Below are positions 8,081 to 16,753 of a DNA stretch of 64,000 nt, in pieces; the first letter of the stretch is position 1; each line of letters opens with the position of its first letter. This DNA is from JBBQFC01 sp038321615 (GTDB lineage: Bacteria; Bacteroidota; Bacteroidia; Flavobacteriales_D; Cryomorphaceae): NCBI GenBank assembly GCA_038321615.1, contig JBBQFC010000007.1, positions 1-64,000 on the forward strand. The letters run 5' to 3'. The translations under genes and the position numbers were made by a program. The notes below the pieces were generated by a model that saw only the letters and a program-made list of their open reading frames with translations, was not told the origin of the DNA and made no database searches.

Positions 8081-10105
8081 CTATTTCCGAACCACCAGCT
8101 TTAAAGCACCAGCCAGGCCATCCACTTTTACCAAGTACACCCCCGAAGCCAATTCGCTCATATCTGCTTGAAAACTTGGAGAGCCAGTACTTTGCCATTG
8201 CTTCATGAGCCTTCCGGAAAGGTCGTAAGCATTGATGGCCACACGATCGGCGGGAAGGCCGCTAACCGTTACCTGATCAATCGCCGGATTGGGATAAACT
8301 GACCAGGAAGGTTTGGCGGAAGCTGAAGCCACACTCGATACAAGCCCAATAGTAAACGTTCCGGTAGGGCTCACCAAATCGTCGCCACAGGCCGATGGCT
8401 TGCGAATACGCCAGAAATAAGAAGTACTTTGAAAAGGCATCCAAGCCTGAAAAGTATTGCCATTGTTAAACAAAGTTTCCTGATATACGATCTCATCGAA
8501 ATTAGCATCCAAGGCGGCTTCGAAGATAAAATAAGCCGATTGCGGATCGTCGATAGTGAAGGGAACTAATTGGGTGGCAAAAGTCTCTCCCATCGGCGAA
8601 ACGATTGCAGGAGCTGCGAGCGTATTGCTATTGTCCTTAACCAAGGCAAAAGGCATTATCTCCTGTCCGCCCGGGTAATCGATGATCACGTTACCGCTGT
8701 AATAGCCATCAGCAAGCCCGGTGAGATTAGTAAACACTACTGCGTTCGAAGATGGAGATCCAATGCTGGTTGCAAAGTTAAGCTGTGGCACTGGCGCTGG
8801 AAAATCATCCATAACAACGGAGTAATTGATCTGACCAACATATCGGCGATTGACAGAAAAAGGCAACTGCGCGAAATTTTGATTGCAAACCTGTAATACT
8901 TCCGACTGCAATTGGAAGAAATTAGGTCGAACTATGTGCAGGCCTGAAGTCATGGCGCTTACCGCCACCACACCACTTTCGAAGTAAGGATAATTGCTCC
9001 AGGCACCCGTCAACTCATTGATATCGGCATCGGGAAACACATCGAAATAGCCGAATGGTTCCAAGTGCGCTTGTCCGTTATCAAGCAGATCGATCAAATC
9101 TAAAATCCGCAAACCGGAAGTATAATTCGACTCATAGACCATATCGCCGCGGATGTAGAGATTGTGATCGATGGAATTGGTGCCCAAATCGATATAGCCT
9201 AATACGAGTGGGTTGTCTAAATCGGCAAGATCCCAAACAATGGTTCGAGTGGTGATGCCGAATTCGAGTTCATCGGTTTCATCGTTGCTCAGAGCGTATC
9301 GCTGATCTTCCGTTATCCAGCCTTGATGCACGTAACCCACATTTTCGTAAGGAGTGATAGAGATTACTTCCACATCTTCCTTAATGCTAGCATCGTAGAT
9401 CGCCAAAAAATCGCCATTGTAACCCATGCAGATTTGTCGGCCTTGATAGTCTGGATCGGGACCGCTGTAATCAAACACCTGCGCGTCGTGCGTATAGCCA
9501 GCTTGCTCACTACTACCCGCATAGGTAGGGCTTAGCGGATTGCTCACATCTACAATATGCGGCCCACCCCCGAAGGTGCTCGTGCCGACTGCATACACAA
9601 AATGGTTGGCGGTATCGGCCACGATATTATGGCAATTTCCAAAACCACCGTAAAACGCGTCCACGTCAAACTGCACGGGAACCTGCTGGCCTTCTTGATA
9701 TTCCAATCGATTGAGATCGAATATTTGCAAACCGTGGTTGGCAGCTTCGCTTACAATGAAGGCATAGTGACCAATGACCTTTACATCGCGCCAAAGGCTC
9801 CCATCGGTAGTGGTGGGAATGAAACCAATATAAAGCGGAAATTCTGGACTCGTAACATCTACGAAAACAGTTTTATTGCGCACCCCATAAAGCGCATATT
9901 CCCTTCCAGTGGTTGGGCTCGTCCAGCCCCAAACATCATTGCCTGTGGTGGCTTGGAAAACAGTAAGGTCTATATAACTTAACTGATCGACGTACTGGCA
10001 CGGATAAATTCCCGCCATGTTGTCGATGCAAGGTTGAGCTTTTGAAAATCCGAAAATAAGCAGGCAAAAAGAGAGTAGGGCAAGGCGTTGCAAAGGTGGT
10101 TTCAT
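8081..10105 (-). CDS. Choice-of-anchor B family secreted protein with T9SS sorting domain
   Basis: The 674-residue protein begins with a signal peptide (LALLSFCLLIFGFSKAQ) and contains LVIVD-type repeats such as IVDVSNPLSPTYAGSS and LRILDLIDLLDN, as in choice-of-anchor B proteins. Residues about 480-585 look like an Ig/FN-like module. The last 80 residues form a type A T9SS sorting domain: WSVYPNPAIDQVTVSG, YDLSGRLMKQW and LASGVYLVKVDG, ending LKLVVRK. It should cross the outer membrane by T9SS and be anchored at, or released from, the surface. The ligand is unknown. It is a single gene, divergent from the methyltransferase gene. Confidence 0.92.
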   Translation of the reverse strand: MKPPLQRLALLSFCLLIFGFSKAQPCIDNMAGIYPCQYVDQLSYIDLTVFQATTGNDVWGWTSPTTGREYALYGVRNKTVFVDVTSPEFPLYIGFIPTTTDGSLWRDVKVIGHYAFIVSEAANHGLQIFDLNRLEYQEGQQVPVQFDVDAFYGGFGNCHNIVADTANHFVYAVGTSTFGGGPHIVDVSNPLSPTYAGSSEQAGYTHDAQVFDYSGPDPDYQGRQICMGYNGDFLAIYDASIKEDVEVISITPYENVGYVHQGWITEDQRYALSNDETDELEFGITTRTIVWDLADLDNPLVLGYIDLGTNSIDHNLYIRGDMVYESNYTSGLRILDLIDLLDNGQAHLEPFGYFDVFPDADINELTGAWSNYPYFESGVVAVSAMTSGLHIVRPNFFQLQSEVLQVCNQNFAQLPFSVNRRYVGQINYSVVMDDFPAPVPQLNFATSIGSPSSNAVVFTNLTGLADGYYSGNVIIDYPGGQEIMPFALVKDNSNTLAAPAIVSPMGETFATQLVPFTIDDPQSAYFIFEAALDANFDEIVYQETLFNNGNTFQAWMPFQSTSYFWRIRKPSACGDDLVSPTGTFTIGLVSSVASASAKPSWSVYPNPAIDQVTVSGLPADRVAINAYDLSGRLMKQWQSTGSPSFQADMSELASGVYLVKVDGLAGALKLVVRK

Positions 10106-10251
10106 TCGATAAATTAGATTCCGCTAAGGTCGTTAAATTTGTCTTGGCATTCCAATACAAATGACCCGATTCCGGTAGTCCTATCGGAAAACTCGATGAG
10201 TATATGTGTGCAGAGTTCGAACCAAAACCAAGGTCACCCTGTTTTGAAAAT

Positions 10252-10962
10252 ATGATCTTTATTCGCAAAATTTTCTTCTTGTGCGTTTTGCTCCCTGCTT
10301 GTTTGCCAGCTCAAACGGATACTGCAGCAGTGTATGAGTACCGCCCTGGCGACCCAAATGGAATAGAAAAGTGGTACATGGGAAGGCAAATAGCACACGT
10401 AATGGGCTATCATGGAGCCGATTGGCTAGATAGAGCAGATAGGGCCAAGGAAGAGCGAACAGACAAATTGATGAAAAATCTTGATTTACGACTAGGCGAA
10501 TCAATAGCAGATATCGGTGCAGGTTCGGGATACCACAGCCTACTCATGGCACCCTTGGTAGGTGCTGGTAATATTTACGCCGTCGATATCCAACCCGAGA
10601 TGCTCGAGATGATCAAACAACGCGCAAACGAATCCGCGATTTCGAATATAAAACCGGTATTAGGAACAGAGCAATCGGCTAATCTTGAATCGGATGCAAT
10701 CGATAAGGTCCTATTGGTGGATGTGTACCATGAATTTGCTTTTCCCAAAGAGATGATGGAATCGATTTTCGCAGCCTTGAAGCCTGGCGGAAAAGTATTC
10801 TTAATCGAATTTCGACAGGAAGATTCTTGGGTTCCAATAAAGCCAATACATAAGATGACCAGCGATCAGGCTATCAAGGAACTGACTGCTTCGGGCTTTG
10901 TATTCGAGAAAAACATCGGCAATCTTCCCTGGCAACACTGTTTGGTGTTCCGAAAGCCTTAA
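10252..10962 (+). CDS. Class I SAM-dependent methyltransferase with export signal
   Basis: A 236-residue protein. Residues 1-20 (IRKIFFLCVLLPACLPAQ) form a signal peptide; LPAC could also be read as a lipobox. The rest is a class I methyltransferase domain with motif I IADIGAGSGYHSLL, the acidic loop after YAVDIQPEMLEMIKQR, and a post-motif region FAALKPGGKVFLIEF. Cytosolic relatives methylate small molecules, but export is puzzling because SAM is cytosolic. ATG 10252 was chosen over ATG 10204 because the upstream 16 codons are not signal-like. A possible TAAATTTG box lies at 10134-10141. No substrate can be assigned. Confidence 0.8.
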   Translation: MIFIRKIFFLCVLLPACLPAQTDTAAVYEYRPGDPNGIEKWYMGRQIAHVMGYHGADWLDRADRAKEERTDKLMKNLDLRLGESIADIGAGSGYHSLLMAPLVGAGNIYAVDIQPEMLEMIKQRANESAISNIKPVLGTEQSANLESDAIDKVLLVDVYHEFAFPKEMMESIFAALKPGGKVFLIEFRQEDSWVPIKPIHKMTSDQAIKELTASGFVFEKNIGNLPWQHCLVFRKP

Positions 10963-10983
10963 TTTTAGGCCAAAACTTACGAA

Positions 10984-11280
10984 GTGGATTGGATTTCTTG
11001 CGCTGATCGATTGCCAAAAGATGGGGAAAGGGTGCTTGCCTTCTTGCCTGATAATAAGGTTTACCTACCGGGTAAGGCGGGGATTTGGCGCTACGAGCCG
11101 GTGATTTTCCTTCGCTTCGCTGCGGAATTTTTTAAGGAGATTAATCCAAAGCGAGCTCAATTCGGCGCTAACTTTTGGCTGGGCGAAGGCCAAAGCAATC
11201 ATTATTTTGCTGATGTTACGCATTGGATGCCTTGCCCCAAGGGGCCGGGAGGAGAGAAGGAAGAAATAACTGCGAATTAA
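10984..11280 (+). CDS. DUF551 domain protein
   Basis: This 98-residue protein has the DUF551 pattern: MDWISCADRLPKDGERVLAF at the start and VTHWMPCPKGP near the end. DUF551 is a short domain found in phage and bacterial genomes, with no known activity. The GTG start at 10984 lies 21 bases after the methyltransferase stop, so it may be cotranscribed. The middle (residues 40-75) replaces the usual short linker with a basic insertion. It is the only phage-associated family in this part, and no other phage gene accompanies it. Confidence 0.7.
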   Translation: MDWISCADRLPKDGERVLAFLPDNKVYLPGKAGIWRYEPVIFLRFAAEFFKEINPKRAQFGANFWLGEGQSNHYFADVTHWMPCPKGPGGEKEEITAN

Positions 11281-11635
11281 TTCTTGATCTTCCTCAATAC
11301 CTTTTACCAATACCACCTGTTCGGCATTTGAATTGAACCAATGTTTTTTTGCACGTCGGCATATCAATGCTTCGTCTGTTTCTCATCGACTAATTCCATG
11401 TCAAAACTCGACGAATTGAAAGACTCGATCATTTGGTTACCTCTGTAAAGATGAATGAGCACCCCCAACCATCCAAAACGGATGAATTTTTCAGGTGCCT
11501 TTTTCTTTGAAAAGCAAACTACTCTTTTTTTTTCGCTACACGAGACTACAATATAAAAGATGAACGTCGATCCCAAAAAATTTACAATTCATCTTTACGC
11601 GATCTCAAAATAATTAGAACGGACACTTTTAGGCA
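11281..11635. other. Intergenic region, possibly decayed coding DNA
   Basis: No intact gene was found. On the minus strand a protein-like stretch (TDEALICRRAKKHWFNSNAE and VVLVKGIEEDQELI) is open around 11290-11390 but lacks a sensible start and runs into the DUF551 gene antisense. It may be a remnant of a gene that could not be recognised. Confidence 0.3.
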
Positions 11636-12274
11636 TCAAAGTTTTCCTAAAATAAGACCCACTTGTATGGAATACAAATTGAACTCACCGCTAAATTGTC
11701 CAACGGGAGTGATATGAAATCCAATCCAATTAGAAACTGGAAATTCGAGTTTAGGGCTTAATACTATACCCAAATGGTAAGAATCATCGAAGAATGCTGT
11801 ATAGGTGCTTTCGCCGCTCGAAAAAGTTTCAATACGAGTAAACGAAACAGCTTCAATTCTGCGCGTGTAAGCCACCCCCGCTTGCGGATTAAATCGTATC
11901 AATCCGCTTTGACCCACAGGAAATGCGTATCCCGCAAGCGCATAATAAGACGTAAATTCTTCTCGCGGTGCGCCGCCCTCAATTCCAAGCGTTACCACTG
12001 CCATCAAGAAATCACCAAAGCTGAGTGCATAGTCCGATGGTAGATTTTGAGCTTTTCGCGTTCCCCATCGAACCCCGGAAGATAGACTGATTTGAGACTT
12101 GGCGATGTAACTAAACTGTAAATCTGCTCCCCAATAATTGCCACCAAAAAGGTCGGAGCTCCCGAAATAAGAAGTCTCACCAGATGATTGTGACTGGCAA
12201 GGTTGCAGACCGGAAACCAAACTTATCAAAGCAGATGAAAACACTAATTTCCAGATATTTGAGAGGGATTTCAT
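11636..12274 (-). CDS. Outer-membrane beta-barrel-like protein, paralog A
   Basis: A 212-residue exported protein with a signal peptide ending near LVSGLQPCQSQS. The body alternates hydrophobic and polar residues and ends in VGLILGKL, fitting a small outer-membrane barrel. It is clearly paralogous to the gene at 12639-13280: both contain a W-G-(T/S)-R segment after the fourth strand, RFNPQ(A/L)G, and HLG(I/L)x(L/I)SPKLEFP followed by a final glycine-rich strand. Function is unknown. The same GNYWG(A/V)(D/N)(L/F)QF/L block occurs in the remnant just upstream, so this gene may be the 3' survivor of a tandem duplication. Confidence 0.75.
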   Translation of the reverse strand: MKSLSNIWKLVFSSALISLVSGLQPCQSQSSGETSYFGSSDLFGGNYWGADLQFSYIAKSQISLSSGVRWGTRKAQNLPSDYALSFGDFLMAVVTLGIEGGAPREEFTSYYALAGYAFPVGQSGLIRFNPQAGVAYTRRIEAVSFTRIETFSSGESTYTAFFDDSYHLGIVLSPKLEFPVSNWIGFHITPVGQFSGEFNLYSIQVGLILGKL

Positions 12275-12286
12275 CGATAGCTGTTG

Positions 12287-12577
12287 TTACAAATATAGCT
12301 CGCACGGTTGGGAAATTGTCGGTTTACACCCAAAATAAGCCTTGGATAACTTTCCGAGAATGAAGATTTTGAGTAAACAATACCAAATCCTTTCCCGCCG
12401 AATGGTTGCGGAAGCGGTAGAGCGACCCGGACTACGGCTAATGCCAGTTTTTGCGATCTTTTTCAGCTGGAAGTTCACGCCCCAGTAGTTTCCGCGCGCA
12501 TGGCTGGTGTAGGTAAGTCCTGCGGTGAGCAGGAAAATGGTTAACATCGAAGCTTTTTGGAGAGTGATGATCGTCAA
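12287..12577 (-). pseudogene. Chimeric remnant: outer-membrane protein 5' end joined to glycosyltransferase 3' end
   Basis: The frame starting at ATG 12577 has a signal-like N-terminus (LTIFLLTAGLTYTSHA) and then RGNYWGVNFQLKKIAKTGIS, matching the N-terminal part of the neighbouring outer-membrane paralog (GGNYWGADLQF..IAKSQIS). It then loses similarity. The bases at 12381-12421 match 13446-13486, the 3' end of the glycosyltransferase gene, at 38 of 41 positions; in the proper frame they encode YRFRNHSAGKDLVLF. The remnant therefore joins the start of one gene to the end of another, out of frame, and is not functional. It probably arose by deletion inside a duplicated glycosyltransferase/outer-membrane protein unit. 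Confidence 0.7.
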
Positions 12578-12638
12578 GGTATATCGCTTATTGTAGAATA
12601 AATTTTTGCACGCTCCATTGGTCGTTTTAAATCCTTTT

Positions 12639-13280
12639 TTAGCGATTTGCCCGCTTCCTTAATCTACCAAAAAGAATGCCTGCTTGCATACCAAATAGCG
12701 TAAACGCACCCGAAATTTGAGCCGTAGGATTCAAAAGGAATCCAAAACCCTTAGCAATGGGGAATTCCAATTTAGGGCTAATGAAAAGACCCAAATGACT
12801 GCTTCGGTCATAGTCTATTTCATAATTTTGAAATAAAAATCCATTTCCATCGATTGGTCGGAAAAAAACGGGGCGAGCGCGTTCGATAAATGCGAAACCT
12901 AGTTGGGGATTGAAACGAATGGTACCGGCACGGTTAAGATCGAACGACTTCCCCGCCAAAGCAAAAAGAGTTCCATAATCTTCCTTGGGTTTTGTTCCTG
13001 CCAAACCTTGCGTGGCAAGGTTTCCTAAAAGAGCTAATAAACCCGGTGAATAATCGTCGGGAACCTGGAGTGGGTCGCGTGAGCCCCATACCAAACCAAC
13101 GGAAAGACAGAACTTTGTTGGAGTAATTAAGTCCACGCGCATATCCACTCCACCGATTGTGCCAAACATCCCCGAGATTTCTCCATAAATGAAGGGCTTC
13201 TGTTTGATTGATTCCTGCGCTCCTGAAAAATTCGGCAGCGCCAAGAGCATTATTAAACTTAATAAGGTGCGTAAAATCAT
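12639..13280 (-). CDS. Outer-membrane beta-barrel-like protein, paralog B
   Basis: A 213-residue protein with signal peptide LRTLLSLIMLLALPNFSGAQ and a predicted small beta-barrel body. Shared blocks with the 11636-12274 gene include a WGSRDPLQVPDDY segment (WGTRKAQNLPSDY in the paralog), TIRFNPQLGFAF and HLGLFISPKLEFPIAKGFGF, and both end in a strand GILFGRL / GLILGKL. No enzymatic motif is seen. It starts 133 bases after the glycosyltransferase stop on the same strand. The two copies have diverged to well under half identity, so the duplication is old. Confidence 0.75.
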   Translation of the reverse strand: MILRTLLSLIMLLALPNFSGAQESIKQKPFIYGEISGMFGTIGGVDMRVDLITPTKFCLSVGLVWGSRDPLQVPDDYSPGLLALLGNLATQGLAGTKPKEDYGTLFALAGKSFDLNRAGTIRFNPQLGFAFIERARPVFFRPIDGNGFLFQNYEIDYDRSSHLGLFISPKLEFPIAKGFGFLLNPTAQISGAFTLFGMQAGILFGRLRKRANR

Positions 13281-13412
13281 TTGACCCGCAATATGGAGTT
13301 CGGTAAATCGATAAAGCGCAAGCTAGAAAAATCTAGGCGAATATCGAACGTACAACACCAAGCTTAACAAAAACACAATATCGCAGTTGTTTGAATGATC
13401 TTCTTCAATTTC

Positions 13413-15095
13413 CTAAATATTCGTTTTCGAAGGCATAAAAAACAGTACCAAATCCTTCCCCGCCGAATGGTCGCGGAAGCGGTAAAGAGCTGTAATTTGC
13501 AAACTCTTCGGAAGTTGATCTTCGTGGGTTAAGTAGTACAAACCGCGCTGTGGGGTGTCATGATATTGCATCACCTTTCCATTACAGCGCGAAAGATAAT
13601 AGGGCACTTGATAAGCTATTAATGGCGGGGTTGATAGGTTGGCTGCAGCCAAATCGATTCCCAAAAAGGAGGCTTCCGCCTTAAATTCAAAGGGAGCACC
13701 CGTCCAATAAACTACATCGCTTTCGCTAATTTCCAGAACCTTCGCTATCTCAGCGCGATAGGTCATACGGCTCGACTCTGCTGCTAAAACCGGTAAATAA
13801 AATAAGTTGACACCTACTCGGAGAAAAACCATAAAGGCAAACAAACCCAATAGAGAACCCGGAGACCTCCTTAAAACCCAATAAGAGCCAACTCCGATTA
13901 GAAATACCACCAAAACCTTCGCCCAGCGAAAATCGACATTCGAAAAAGTGGGGATAAATGGAATGCTGAGCACACCCAGCACTGTGATCGGAATCAAGAC
14001 CTTCAAAAACTGTTGCATGCCGACCTTTAGCCCACTCTGCCAAGCATTTGCCGAAAGGCTAAACCCATAAGCCAGAACGATGGATAGAAAAGGAATAAAC
14101 GCATAGAGATATCGCTCTTTTTGATAATTGGCGAGCCAATAAACGGGCATGTTGAAGATGAGAAATATCAGGCAAAAAAACACCAGTGGCCTTGCCCTTG
14201 AACCATTCCAGAAACCCTTTCTTATCAAGAAAAATAAGAACAAGGACCACGGAAGCATAATCTTGAGAATCAACGCAGGAAATACCCAAAGAGATTTCAA
14301 AATACTTCCGCCAGTCGCTCCTTCCATGCGTTGGGTAGCTTCAAAAACGAGCTGCAAAGCAAATCCTAAGGCGTCGCCTTGCTGGGAATAGAGCCAAAAA
14401 TAGCCACCCAGTATAGCGACGAATAAGCCAATACCCGCCAAGTGCGCCCATGAGATGAGCATACGCCAATGGTGTGCAATAATAATCCAGGGGAAAATGC
14501 TCAGAACTAAAAATGCAACTGCCGGCATACCTTTGGTGAGAGCGCCTAGAGCTGCCAACCCATAGCAAAGTGCATACATAGCGAGCCACAACCCCTTGCT
14601 AGAAAAATGGAAAAGAGCAGCGGCTTGTGCAAAAACCAACATCGCAAAGAAAAGGTCGATTTCACCTGTATTGATGGTACCGTAGAAAAGCAAATCGGCA
14701 GCAGTGAGCAGGATGAAAACCGACCAAAGGGCCACTTGTCGGCTCACGTGAAGCCGCACCACCCGGTACTGCAAGAAGGCCAAAATAAGGAACGAAAGCG
14801 CAGCTGGTAAACGCACTACCCATTCGCTGGTAGTTCCAAAAAGCCAGATACAGCCAGCGATTAGCCAGTTGAAGAGAGGCGGCTTATTGAAATAAGGTTC
14901 TCCGTGTATTTCGGGAACGATGTATGATCCGCGCAGGAACATCTCCAAGGCCACAATGGCCCGGCGGGGTTCCTCGGCGCGGAGTTCGATCACGTGGTTC
15001 CATCCCAGCAGCGCCGCTGCGAGAATTATCAACCAAGGCGAAGCCGCAACTAGCTCGGGATTATAGCTCCGGAATTGGGACGCCCACTGCCGCAT
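13413..15095 (-). CDS. ArnT/PMT-like integral membrane glycosyltransferase (GT39/GT83-type)
   Basis: A 560-residue protein with about 11 hydrophobic helices and a short soluble C-terminus. The first periplasmic loop has ELRAEEPRRAIVALEMF followed by GEPYFNKPPLFNWLIA, the typical pattern of ArnT-like transferases that move a sugar from a polyprenyl phosphate donor to lipid A, protein or glycan on the outer side of the inner membrane. The acidic pair in AEEPRRA occupies the usual catalytic DE position. The acceptor is unknown. Its 3' end is duplicated in the remnant at 12381-12421. A second membrane glycosyltransferase lies at 18193-20259. Confidence 0.88.
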   Translation of the reverse strand: MRQWASQFRSYNPELVAASPWLIILAAALLGWNHVIELRAEEPRRAIVALEMFLRGSYIVPEIHGEPYFNKPPLFNWLIAGCIWLFGTTSEWVVRLPAALSFLILAFLQYRVVRLHVSRQVALWSVFILLTAADLLFYGTINTGEIDLFFAMLVFAQAAALFHFSSKGLWLAMYALCYGLAALGALTKGMPAVAFLVLSIFPWIIIAHHWRMLISWAHLAGIGLFVAILGGYFWLYSQQGDALGFALQLVFEATQRMEGATGGSILKSLWVFPALILKIMLPWSLFLFFLIRKGFWNGSRARPLVFFCLIFLIFNMPVYWLANYQKERYLYAFIPFLSIVLAYGFSLSANAWQSGLKVGMQQFLKVLIPITVLGVLSIPFIPTFSNVDFRWAKVLVVFLIGVGSYWVLRRSPGSLLGLFAFMVFLRVGVNLFYLPVLAAESSRMTYRAEIAKVLEISESDVVYWTGAPFEFKAEASFLGIDLAAANLSTPPLIAYQVPYYLSRCNGKVMQYHDTPQRGLYYLTHEDQLPKSLQITALYRFRDHSAGKDLVLFFMPSKTNI

Positions 15096-15116
15096 GTTTC
15101 GTTAAATTCTCAAGCT

Positions 15117-16652
15117 TTAGCTTTTAGTATTTCTCGTAAGGGAAAATACGTCTTTCCGTCGATCGCGCAGGTTGCGCACTGCGCCAAATTGATTGAGCTC
15201 GCGCAACAGGTCAATATCCACGTCGGCCATTAGAATCATCTCGGTATTCGGTGTTGCTTCCGCCTTTACACCATTGGTGGGGAAGGCAAAATCGCAGGGC
15301 GTAAATACCATGGATTGGGCAAATTGAATGTCCATATTGTGCACGTTGGGAAGGTTGCCCACGCTACCCGCAATGGCCACGTAACATTCGTTTTCGATGG
15401 CGCGCGCCTGGGCGCAATGGCGAACGCGTGAAAATCCATTTTGCGTATCGGTAAGGAATGGGACGAAGAGAATATCCATCCCGTCGTCGGCGAGTATGCG
15501 GCTCAGTTCCGGAAACTCCGAATCGTAGCAGATCAATACCCCGATTTTGCCGCAGTCAGTATCGAAGGCTTTGAGTTCGTTACCTCCTTGCATACCCCAA
15601 ACACGGGCTTCATCGGGGGTGACGTGGAGCTTCTCATAACGCTCGGTGGTGCCATCGCGGCGGCAGAGATAGCCTACATTGTAAAGCTTTCCATCCACAA
15701 TTTCAGGCATGCTACCGGTGATGATATTGATATTATACGAAATAGAAAACTCCGAGAATTTCTGCTTAATTTGCTGCGTGTACTTGGCCAATTCGCGTAT
15801 GGCCTGTGACTCTGGAAGGTGGTTATTTTCGGCCATGAGTGGTGCATTGAAGAACTCCGGAAAGAGCGCAAAATCGGCTCTATAACCCGAAACGGCATCA
15901 ATGAAAAATTCCGCCTGCTGGAGCAAATCGTCCATACCCTTATAAGAACGCATCTGCCATTGAATCAATCCCAACCGCACGTATTTCTTCTTTGTTGCAG
16001 CTTGCTTTTGCGGCTTCTCGTAATAAATATTGTCCCATTCAAGTAGCACTGCAAATCCGCCAGATGCCGAATCGCCTTCAAGGTATCCCCGCAAAATTTT
16101 TGAAGGGTGGAAATCGTTAGAGATTTGAAAGTTCAGCACAGGATCGTGAATTTCCATCCGCCGTACCTTATCGATATACTCTTTTGGACTTAGGGTTTCG
16201 GCATATTTATGATAATGGGGAATGCGGCCGCCAAATGCAATACCGCGCAGATTGAGCTTTTCACAGAGCTCCTTACGGTAATCATAAAGCCTCCGGCCTA
16301 AACGGAGACCGCGAAACTCTGGCTTCACAAATACGTCGATGCCGTACATTACATCGCCATAAGAATTATGGGTATCGAATGTATAATTGGCCGTTATGTC
16401 GCGGTACGTGTGCGCATCTTCAAACATGGAGTAATCGACAATAATGGAGAGTGCACAACCGGCAATCTGGCCATTTACTTTAATTACTACCTGCCCTTCC
16501 CGAAATTTATCGATTAATGATTTGATTTGCGCCTCATGCCAAAATGCGGTGGGCATGGTAATATAGGCCTGAATCATGGCCTTTCTTAATTCTTCGTAAT
16601 CGCTTAACTCCAAAAACGTAAGCTCAATATTCTCAATTTCAACTTTCTCCAT
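15117..16652 (-). CDS. GNAT acetyltransferase fused to carbon-nitrogen hydrolase (nitrilase family)
   Basis: A 511-residue two-domain protein. Residues about 10-195 form a GNAT-like domain with FVKPEFRGLRLGRRLYDYRK as the acetyl-CoA loop. Residues about 225-500 form a nitrilase-fold amidohydrolase with the Glu-Lys-Cys triad in FALFPEFFNAPL, EKLHVTPDEARVWG and VLICYDSEFPE. This two-domain build is known in many bacteria and the hydrolase part resembles amidases acting on small amides, but the natural substrate is not established. ATG 16652 was chosen because upstream residues do not fit the GNAT start. It lies on the minus strand beside the ArnT-like gene, with 21 bases between them. Confidence 0.88.
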   Translation of the reverse strand: MEKVEIENIELTFLELSDYEELRKAMIQAYITMPTAFWHEAQIKSLIDKFREGQVVIKVNGQIAGCALSIIVDYSMFEDAHTYRDITANYTFDTHNSYGDVMYGIDVFVKPEFRGLRLGRRLYDYRKELCEKLNLRGIAFGGRIPHYHKYAETLSPKEYIDKVRRMEIHDPVLNFQISNDFHPSKILRGYLEGDSASGGFAVLLEWDNIYYEKPQKQAATKKKYVRLGLIQWQMRSYKGMDDLLQQAEFFIDAVSGYRADFALFPEFFNAPLMAENNHLPESQAIRELAKYTQQIKQKFSEFSISYNINIITGSMPEIVDGKLYNVGYLCRRDGTTERYEKLHVTPDEARVWGMQGGNELKAFDTDCGKIGVLICYDSEFPELSRILADDGMDILFVPFLTDTQNGFSRVRHCAQARAIENECYVAIAGSVGNLPNVHNMDIQFAQSMVFTPCDFAFPTNGVKAEATPNTEMILMADVDIDLLRELNQFGAVRNLRDRRKDVFSLTRNTKS

Positions 16653-16753
16653 AGGCCGCAAAAATACCATTAATCTGCCGTCGCAGAAAGATAGTCGGGA
16701 TTTGACTCCGATATACAACGGTGCTTCTACATCAAGAATCCCTGCTCACTGGT

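Noticed and set aside
11065..11576. Two minus-strand frames across the DUF551 gene and the following gap
   Set aside because: They overlap each other in different frames and the DUF551 gene; only the 11290-11390 part looks protein-like.
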